DNA of 12,507 nt. Origin: Oscillospiraceae bacterium. Lineage in GTDB: Bacteria; Bacillota; Clostridia; Oscillospirales; Acutalibacteraceae. The position numbers were made by a program, and so were the translations under genes. Position 1 is the first letter of the stretch; the number at the start of each line of letters is the position of its first letter. Location of the stretch: NCBI GenBank assembly GCA_022508705.1, contig JAFLUO010000052.1, forward strand, positions 1 to 12,507. Reading direction: 5' to 3'. This document shows, piece after piece, positions 8,291 through 12,507 of the stretch. Under the pieces are notes generated by a model, which did not search any database, was not told the DNA's origin, and saw only the letters and a list, made by a program, of their open reading frames with translations.

Positions 8291-8324
8291 AAAACAAAAA
8301 GGGCAGGCGTGGAAACCTGCCCCT
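8291..8324 (-). terminator. Rho-independent terminator of the DUF5058 operon, formed by a GTAGGGG-headed palindrome
   Basis: Read on the minus strand, GGGCAGG (8322-8316) and CCTGCCC (8307-8301) form a 7-bp GC-rich stem with an 8-base loop, followed immediately by TTTTTGTTTT (8300-8291). This is a canonical intrinsic terminator 25 nt past the stop of the gene at 8349. It should separate that operon from the iol operon, which fits the separate promoter proposed before iolJ. It shares the GTAGGGG head with the palindrome at 8256-8281. Confidence 0.75.
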
Positions 8325-8348
8325 ACAAATGTAAGCAAATAAATTTTA

Positions 8349-9014
8349 TTATTTAATCCACTTCAGTTTATACATTCCAAATGCGCCGAGCACGCTTACA
8401 ACTATGGTCACAAAAATCATTGTGCCGACCGCCATTGACGGTGAGAGGATATAGACAAGAATGCCTACCGCGATGGGTAAAATCGAAATTTTCCAATGCT
8501 TTACAAAATACGAAGCTCCGAGCGCTCCAAAAAGAGCAGGAACAACATATTCAAATGCAGGCTTTATTACAGAGCCTTCTGCAAGGATTTTCGGCAGTAC
8601 GGGCGCAAAGGCGAGCACGCCGACAGCAATTATAAGCGTTGTAGTTATTGAAGATGCGGCTATGGATATTGTTGAGATTACCTCGCCCTCTTCGCTGTTC
8701 GCTTTTACGTTTGCTCTTTCCATAGCATTCATTGCGCAGGGCAATTTAAGATTTGTGATATTGCCCGTCAAAAATGACAGATAAGTTCCACCTGCTCCCA
8801 ACATGGGAGTATAGGTTATAACCTCAATAATTGCAGTTGTCCAATAGACAGTAATAACTGTTGAAAGGGCCTTTAAGAGTGTTTTAAGCTCGGGGAACGC
8901 GTCATAATGAATGGAGAAAATAAGCGGAGCGGAATAGAGCGCCATAAGTGCCGCAACAGACCAAACTGCGCCCCAGGAGTGCATTTTGTCAATAAATGTT
9001 TTTTCTTTTTTCAT
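8349..9014 (-). CDS. Polytopic membrane protein, partner of the DUF5058-like protein
   Basis: This 221-residue hydrophobic protein has about five transmembrane segments, at roughly 15-35, 48-67, 115-140, 152-170 and 175-217, the last probably two helices. A polar central stretch includes LGAGGTYLSFLTGNITNLKLPCAMNAMERA (about 72-101) and then an acidic loop. The glycine-rich, polar text between helices looks like a substrate or pore region, but I do not recognise a named family. The start has a GGAGGAG ribosome binding site lying in the 13-nt gap after the upstream DUF5058-like gene, so the two are surely one transcript. An intrinsic terminator follows. Membrane transport with its partner is an inference from topology and pairing only. 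Confidence 0.75.
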   Translation of the reverse strand: MKKEKTFIDKMHSWGAVWSVAALMALYSAPLIFSIHYDAFPELKTLLKALSTVITVYWTTAIIEVITYTPMLGAGGTYLSFLTGNITNLKLPCAMNAMERANVKANSEEGEVISTISIAASSITTTLIIAVGVLAFAPVLPKILAEGSVIKPAFEYVVPALFGALGASYFVKHWKISILPIAVGILVYILSPSMAVGTMIFVTIVVSVLGAFGMYKLKWIK

Positions 9015-9027
9015 GTCAAGCTCCTCC

Positions 9028-9789
9028 TTATCTCCAAGTAAACTCTGTCAATGATACGGGCAACGTTTGCGTAAACAGAATCGCAATTCCCATAGCTCCG
9101 AACATTGCAATAGGCAAAACGAACGGTTCAAGCTTAGTTAAATTTTTCTTTCTGCATAAAAAGTCAAGTGCTATGGTGAAAATCATTGCGGAAAGAAGAA
9201 CCGATACAGACATAAAGCCTGCCGAGGGTCCGTCGGACGGAACTCCTGCAACCGCACGGGAAATAAATGCGGCAATAATTCCGATAAATGCTGCCGCTCC
9301 GAGAATATCCCCAAGGGCATTTGCGGAACTGTTTTTTGTGGTTATTTTCTGAGTTGCCTTATGTATTTTTTTGCAGAGAATCGGCAAAAGAATAAGCGGG
9401 AAGCAAGAACCTATGGTCATTGTCCAGAAAATAGTTGAAAACTGCGTTGGGTCTTTGATTTCATTTGCAAGTGACGAGCCGAAAACGCCTATAGCACTCT
9501 CTGCGGCTACGGTTTCGTAAGCGAGATTGCCGATAACGGAAAGGCGAATCCACGGAAGAACTATTCCAAGAGCGGAAGCGAGTGCCAAAACCGTTGCCAG
9601 AATTGATATTGCAGGAGCAATGGTAAAAAGCACGCTTGAAATTACCGTTTGTTTCATTTTTTCTTTTTCAATGCCGATTTCCTTGCCCCGTTTCCATGCT
9701 TTTACCATAAAGAAAACGGATTGAATAATAACGAAAGCTATTATTCCTGCCGCAAGGCAATACATCAGCGTTCCTGTTTTAAAATCCAT
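9028..9789 (-). CDS. DUF5058-like polytopic membrane protein
   Basis: This 253-residue protein has about six transmembrane segments, near 8-29, 48-78, 113-139, 158-182, 190-212 and 222-243. A basic cytoplasmic loop at 30-47 follows the first helix. Text such as FTIAPAISILATVLALASALGIVLPWIRLSVIGNLAYETVAAE (55-97) resembles my recall of DUF5058 proteins, a family of unknown function. The frame is open up to a TTG at 9837, but the ATG at 9787-9789 is chosen because AAGGA lies about 6 nt upstream. The gene is first in a two-gene operon with the membrane protein at 8349-9014 and is divergent from the HAD gene. A small-molecule permease role is plausible but not shown by the sequence; the substrate is unknown. 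Confidence 0.72.
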   Translation of the reverse strand: MDFKTGTLMYCLAAGIIAFVIIQSVFFMVKAWKRGKEIGIEKEKMKQTVISSVLFTIAPAISILATVLALASALGIVLPWIRLSVIGNLAYETVAAESAIGVFGSSLANEIKDPTQFSTIFWTMTIGSCFPLILLPILCKKIHKATQKITTKNSSANALGDILGAAAFIGIIAAFISRAVAGVPSDGPSAGFMSVSVLLSAMIFTIALDFLCRKKNLTKLEPFVLPIAMFGAMGIAILFTQTLPVSLTEFTWR

Positions 9790-9800
9790 AATAGTTCCTT

Positions 9801-9826
9801 GCGATACTCTGTTTTCGCAGTATCGC
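9801..9826 (-). promoter_or_regulatory. RNA hairpin next to the ribosome binding site of the DUF5058-like gene
   Basis: In the mRNA leader (minus strand) GCGATACT and AGTATCGC form a perfect 8-bp stem with a 10-base loop. The AAGGA ribosome binding site begins immediately after the stem, so folding could affect ribosome access. No known riboswitch architecture is visible and the leader is only about 60 nt long. Confidence 0.45.
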
Positions 9827-9853
9827 CCTTTCTTCAAAATTTTGCGCCATTAT

Positions 9854-9898
9854 TGTATTGATTATATTAAAACATTTCTTAACAATAAAATCAATACA
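9854..9898. promoter_or_regulatory. 10-bp inverted repeat in the divergent promoter region (operator-like)
   Basis: TGTATTGATT at 9854-9863 is the exact reverse complement of AATCAATACA at 9889-9898, with 25 bases between. The arms are 35 bases apart, start to start. The left arm overlaps the -10 of the minus-strand promoter, and the right arm ends 2 bases before the -35 of the plus-strand promoter. This is where a regulator controlling both transcripts would bind, but no such regulator is seen, and both arms are AT-rich. Confidence 0.5.
9861..9888 (-). promoter_or_regulatory. Possible promoter of the DUF5058 operon
   Basis: On the minus strand a perfect TATAAT -10 (9861-9866) is preceded, with a 16-nt spacer, by TTATTG (9883-9888), a weak -35. 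The start of transcription would be near 9854, giving a leader of about 64 nt before the ATG at 9789. Confidence 0.5.
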
Positions 9899-9900
9899 GT

Positions 9901-9929
9901 TTGACATTTTTCGCCATGCATTATAAAAT
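9901..9929 (+). promoter_or_regulatory. Strong sigma-A-like promoter of the HAD phosphatase gene
   Basis: A perfect TTGACA -35 (9901-9906) and a TAAAAT -10 (9924-9929) are separated by 17 nt. The gene's ATG follows 28 nt after the -10, giving a short leader that contains the ribosome binding site AGGTG. Confidence 0.7.
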
Positions 9930-9957
9930 ATTGTTGATTTTAATGATAGGTGATTTA

Positions 9958-10791
9958 ATGAAAAAGTTATACATAACCGATTTAGATGGAACTCTGCTTC
10001 ACTCCGATGCCACGCTTTCTGAATATGAAATTGGCAAAATAAAAGAATTCTACGAAAGAGGTATACTTTTTTCCGTTGCAACCGCCCGCAGTATGATAAC
10101 GGGAGAGCAGGTTTTAAAAGGCGTTACTCTTTCCGCACCTGCAATACTTATGAACGGTGTTTTCGTTTATGATTTCGGGAAAAATCAGGTAATTAAGTAT
10201 TGTGAAATCCAAAACGAGCCTTATAGAAAGGTACTGAAAATTTTTGAAAAGCATTCACTTCACCCAAACGTTTTTTCATTTGACGGCGAAAAGCTTTCAA
10301 TTCAGTGTACTGGTATTGACACCCCTGCAATGCAGTGGTTTTTTGACACCCGCAAGATTATGCTTGACGGAAGATTTTACAAGGTAGATTCACTATATAA
10401 ATTACCCGCAAATCAAAGTCCCGTTTACTTTAATTTGTATGCTCCAAGGGATTTGCTTCTGCCCGTAGCCGAAGAATTAGAAAGTATCAGCGGTATAAGC
10501 TTTGCATTTTACCCTGACCAATACACAGACGGCTGGCTTTTGGAGGTTTTTGCAGACACCGCTTCAAAGTCAAACGCTGTGAAATTTTTGAAGGAATATA
10601 TGCAAGCTGAGAAAATCGTCGCTTTCGGAGATAACCTTAACGATATACCGATGCTGAGCGTTGCGGACACGAGTGTTGCCGTAAGTAATGCAGTACCGCA
10701 AGTAAAAGAAATCTCCGATATAATAATCGGCGAAAACAATGACGACAGCGTTGTAAAATTTATAGCTAAAGAAAACGGAATTGAAATATAG
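9958..10791 (+). CDS. Cof-type HAD family phosphatase
   Basis: This 277-residue haloacid dehalogenase superfamily hydrolase is of the Cof/IIB type and probably dephosphorylates sugar phosphates or similar metabolites in the cytoplasm. Motif I is ITDLDGTLL, with nucleophile Asp8 and acid/base Asp10. Motif II is VATARS with Thr42. Motif III Lys is in ASKSNA (Lys204). Motif IV is FGDNLNDIPML with Asp225 and Asp229. The segment between motifs II and III (about 80-190) is the C2-type cap that sets substrate choice. The frame is open to an ATG at 9901, but that codon lies inside the promoter -35 region. The ATG at 9958, with AGGTG 6 nt upstream and the standard MKKLYITDLDGT start, is the real one. 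Substrate is not predictable. The acetyltransferase-like gene follows 40 nt later. Confidence 0.92.
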   Translation: MKKLYITDLDGTLLHSDATLSEYEIGKIKEFYERGILFSVATARSMITGEQVLKGVTLSAPAILMNGVFVYDFGKNQVIKYCEIQNEPYRKVLKIFEKHSLHPNVFSFDGEKLSIQCTGIDTPAMQWFFDTRKIMLDGRFYKVDSLYKLPANQSPVYFNLYAPRDLLLPVAEELESISGISFAFYPDQYTDGWLLEVFADTASKSNAVKFLKEYMQAEKIVAFGDNLNDIPMLSVADTSVAVSNAVPQVKEISDIIIGENNDDSVVKFIAKENGIEI

Positions 10792-10831
10792 AAAATCTGA
10801 AAGCGGATACTCGGAGTTTGGAGGAAATGGC

Positions 10832-11683
10832 ATGCTGAGAAAATTGAAAGAACAAGATTTTGACCGCTATGTCGGATTTGCTTATGAACTTGCGTTAGAT
10901 CAAACCCGCTCGGGTTACCCAACCTATGCCGACGGAATCAAGTCAAAGAATGATTTCATTGCCCGTGCTCGTGAAGCATTTTCCCGTGATGGTGAGGAAA
11001 TACTGCTCTTTGAGCGGAATAGTAAAGTATCCGGATGGATACATTATTATTACTTGCCGGAAGATCGCTATCTTGATACTTGTGCGTTTTGTGTTGCCGA
11101 TGGAATGAATGAAGCCTTAGCTGAGTTTATAGACTTTGCACGCGAACGATTCTCAGGTAGTGAATTATATCTTGGTTTTTCAAAAGAGAATATTGAAGCT
11201 GTTGCGGCTCTTGAATCCTACGGATTTGAGTGTATTGAGGAAAGTTATAACGATGTGGTGGATTTTGATCATTATATACTGCAACCCGAAGACAAGCATG
11301 TTGTTCCTATCACGCAGGCTAATTATAAATTTTTCTCCGATATTCATTCGCAACACGACAAAGATATGTATTGGAACTCGGAAAGAATCTTTACTGCCAT
11401 TGATCATTGGAGAATTTATGCCTATCTACAAGAAGGGAAATCCACGGGAGTAATATATTTTAAGGATGATGAGTTTGTGTCTGAAATATTTGGCATAGAC
11501 TTTAAAGATGATGTATATGACAGAAAATTATATCGTGCTCTTCTGACAGCGTCACTAAATGACTGCAAACGCAGAGGAACGAGGCACATGGTTTTCTTCA
11601 ACGAAAGAAAATCACAAGCCGATGCAATAGATTGTGGGTTTCGCTGTGTTGGTGAATATGTATGCTACAAAATTACATTATAA
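10832..11683 (+). CDS. Tandem GNAT-like acetyltransferase domain protein
   Basis: This 283-residue protein looks like two GNAT-fold halves. The first (about 1-140) has the usual final motif pattern, KENIEAVAALESYGFECIEES at about 118-138. The second (about 155-283) ends with ERKSQADAIDCGFRCVGEYVCYKI in the same arrangement. The acetyl-CoA-binding Q/RxxGxG/A loop is not clear in either half, so catalytic activity is uncertain and one half may be structural. An upstream in-frame TTG at 10781 overlaps the end of the HAD gene, but the ATG at 10832 has a GGAGG site 7 nt upstream and is preferred. Codon choice appears more AT-rich than in the iol genes, possibly reflecting a different history. It is probably co-transcribed with the HAD gene and is convergent with pepT. 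Substrate unknown. Confidence 0.7.
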   Translation: MLRKLKEQDFDRYVGFAYELALDQTRSGYPTYADGIKSKNDFIARAREAFSRDGEEILLFERNSKVSGWIHYYYLPEDRYLDTCAFCVADGMNEALAEFIDFARERFSGSELYLGFSKENIEAVAALESYGFECIEESYNDVVDFDHYILQPEDKHVVPITQANYKFFSDIHSQHDKDMYWNSERIFTAIDHWRIYAYLQEGKSTGVIYFKDDEFVSEIFGIDFKDDVYDRKLYRALLTASLNDCKRRGTRHMVFFNERKSQADAIDCGFRCVGEYVCYKITL

Positions 11684-11763
11684 AAGAAAATATAAATATA
11701 ATTATGGAATATTAAAAGTTCCTACAATAATGTAGATAACATCTGATTTTGGCACCGCAATCT

Positions 11764-11796
11764 AAAAGTCCGCACCCTAAAGGAATGCGGACTTTA
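11764..11796. terminator. Bidirectional terminator-like hairpin between convergent genes
   Basis: AAAGTCCGCA at 11765-11774 pairs perfectly with TGCGGACTTT at 11786-11795 around an 11-base loop. The A and T ends of the stem provide a short T-run on both strands. It lies about 80 nt past the GNAT-like stop and about 80 nt past the pepT stop, the expected place for a shared terminator. The T-runs are short, so efficiency is uncertain. The rest of 11684-11873 is AT-rich with no other recognisable feature. Confidence 0.65.
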
Positions 11797-11873
11797 CTTA
11801 TATATGTTGTTATCAATATTATTTCCTTGTAAATTGGAGTGTTTGAAAACAGCATCTTTATTTACTCAAATTT

Positions 11874-12507
11874 TCACATTTTAGCAAGTTCAATCAAAAC
11901 CTCAGTCATTTTTACCATTGAATCAACCGATACAAATTCGTGAATGCTGTGAAAATTTGCGCCTCCCGTTGAAAGATTCGGACACGGAAGACCTTTATAA
12001 GAGAGGGTTGCTCCGTCTGTTCCGCCTCTTATGGGAATGATTTTCGGTGTTACGCCTACATTTCTCATCGCCTTTTCAGCATTTTCAATAAGCTCCATAT
12101 GGGGCAAAATTTTCGGCTTCATATTATAGTAACTGTCTTTCAAGTCAAGAACGACCGTACCGTCCCCGTAAACCGAATTTATATAAGACACCGCATTTTC
12201 TGTAAAGGCTTTGCGCTTTTCAAACAGTTCCTTATCATGTTCACGGATAATCATTTGAACCGTTGTCTTTGTTTCATCGCCTGAAATGCCGCAAATGTGG
12301 TAAAATCCTTCATAATTTTCCGTATGAGCAGGCGTTTCGGCTTTTGGGAAAAGGTTAATAAGCTCATTAGCAATAAGCACTGAATTTTTCATTTTATTTT
12401 TAGCTTCACCCGGGTGAATATTTATTCCGTTCACCGTAAAGACAGCCGACGCGGCATTAAAGTTTTCATACTCTATTTCGCCTAAAAGTCCGCCGTCAAC
12501 GGTATAA
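11874..12507 (-). CDS. pepT: Peptidase T (tripeptide aminopeptidase), partial: C-terminal part
   Basis: About 210 residues of the C-terminal part are visible; the 5' end lies beyond the window. The frame stays open from 12434, where a GTG could be mistaken for a start, to the window edge, reading YTVDGGLLGEIEYENFNAASAVF. This matches peptidase T around its zinc-ligand aspartate (YTVDGG). It continues with HPGEAKNKM, GFYHICGISG, IPIRGGTDGATLSYKGLPCPNLSTGG and FHSIHEFV, which contains the C-terminal metal-binding histidine. This M20B zinc enzyme removes the N-terminal residue of tripeptides in the cytoplasm. The dimerisation (lid) domain lies in the visible middle part. It ends with a TGA at 11874-11876, facing the GNAT-like gene, and probably has its own promoter outside the window. 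Confidence 0.93.
   Translation of the reverse strand, partial: YTVDGGLLGEIEYENFNAASAVFTVNGINIHPGEAKNKMKNSVLIANELINLFPKAETPAHTENYEGFYHICGISGDETKTTVQMIIREHDKELFEKRKAFTENAVSYINSVYGDGTVVLDLKDSYYNMKPKILPHMELIENAEKAMRNVGVTPKIIPIRGGTDGATLSYKGLPCPNLSTGGANFHSIHEFVSVDSMVKMTEVLIELAKM

Noticed and set aside
8256..8325. Two palindromes as the start of a CRISPR array
   Set aside because: There are only two units, their stems differ in sequence, and there is no regular spacer or cas gene.
9790..9837. TTG start giving 16 extra residues on the DUF5058-like protein
   Set aside because: It would cross the leader hairpin and the good ribosome binding site before the ATG at 9787-9789, and the extra residues are polar and not family-like.
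10781..10831. TTG start of the GNAT-like gene overlapping the HAD stop codon
   Set aside because: The ATG at 10832 has a near-ideal GGAGG site, while the TTG has none.
12432..12434. GTG start that would make a short pepT gene of 186 codons
   Set aside because: The frame stays open to the window edge and the upstream residues match peptidase T through the zinc-ligand YTVDGG motif.

Overview
The window holds a nearly complete myo-inositol catabolic (iol) operon on the minus strand, followed at higher coordinates by a two-gene membrane-protein operon, a divergent plus-strand HAD phosphatase and acetyltransferase-like gene, and the 3' part of a peptidase T gene. The moderate-to-low GC content, strong AGGAGG-type ribosome binding sites, sigma-A-like promoters and protein families suggest a Firmicute, probably a gut-type Clostridia (Oscillospiraceae/Ruminococcaceae-like). 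That placement is inference from style, not from a marker gene.

Layout. (1) Positions 1-8149, minus strand, transcribed from high to low coordinates: iolJ, iolC, a SanA/YdcF-like DUF218 membrane protein, iolB, iolD, iolE, iolA and iolG (cut by the window edge). Gaps run from 1 to 60 nt. Together they encode every step from myo-inositol to DHAP plus acetyl-CoA: IolG oxidises inositol, IolE dehydrates the inosose, IolD opens the ring, IolB isomerises 5-deoxyglucuronate, IolC phosphorylates, IolJ cleaves, and IolA converts malonate semialdehyde to acetyl-CoA. A promoter-like site with two nested dyads lies upstream of iolJ. No IolR-type regulator and no recognised inositol transporter is visible. 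(2) Positions 8250-8324 hold two palindromes that share a GTAGGGG head on the minus strand but have different, internally paired stems. The first, with a T-rich tail, looks like the terminator of the upstream operon. (3) Positions 8349-9789, minus strand: a DUF5058-like polytopic protein and a second polytopic membrane protein, probably co-transcribed and possibly a two-subunit transporter. (4) Positions 9790-9957: a divergent promoter region with a 10-bp inverted repeat between the two promoters. (5) Positions 9958-11683, plus strand: a Cof-type HAD phosphatase and a tandem GNAT-like protein. (6) Positions 11764-11796: a hairpin between convergent genes. (7) Positions 11874-12507, minus strand: the C-terminal half of peptidase T.

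Most of the window is recognisable metabolism. The less explained parts are the DUF218 protein inside the iol operon, the DUF5058 pair, the paired palindromes, the divergent-promoter inverted repeat, and an IolA with altered cofactor-site motifs.
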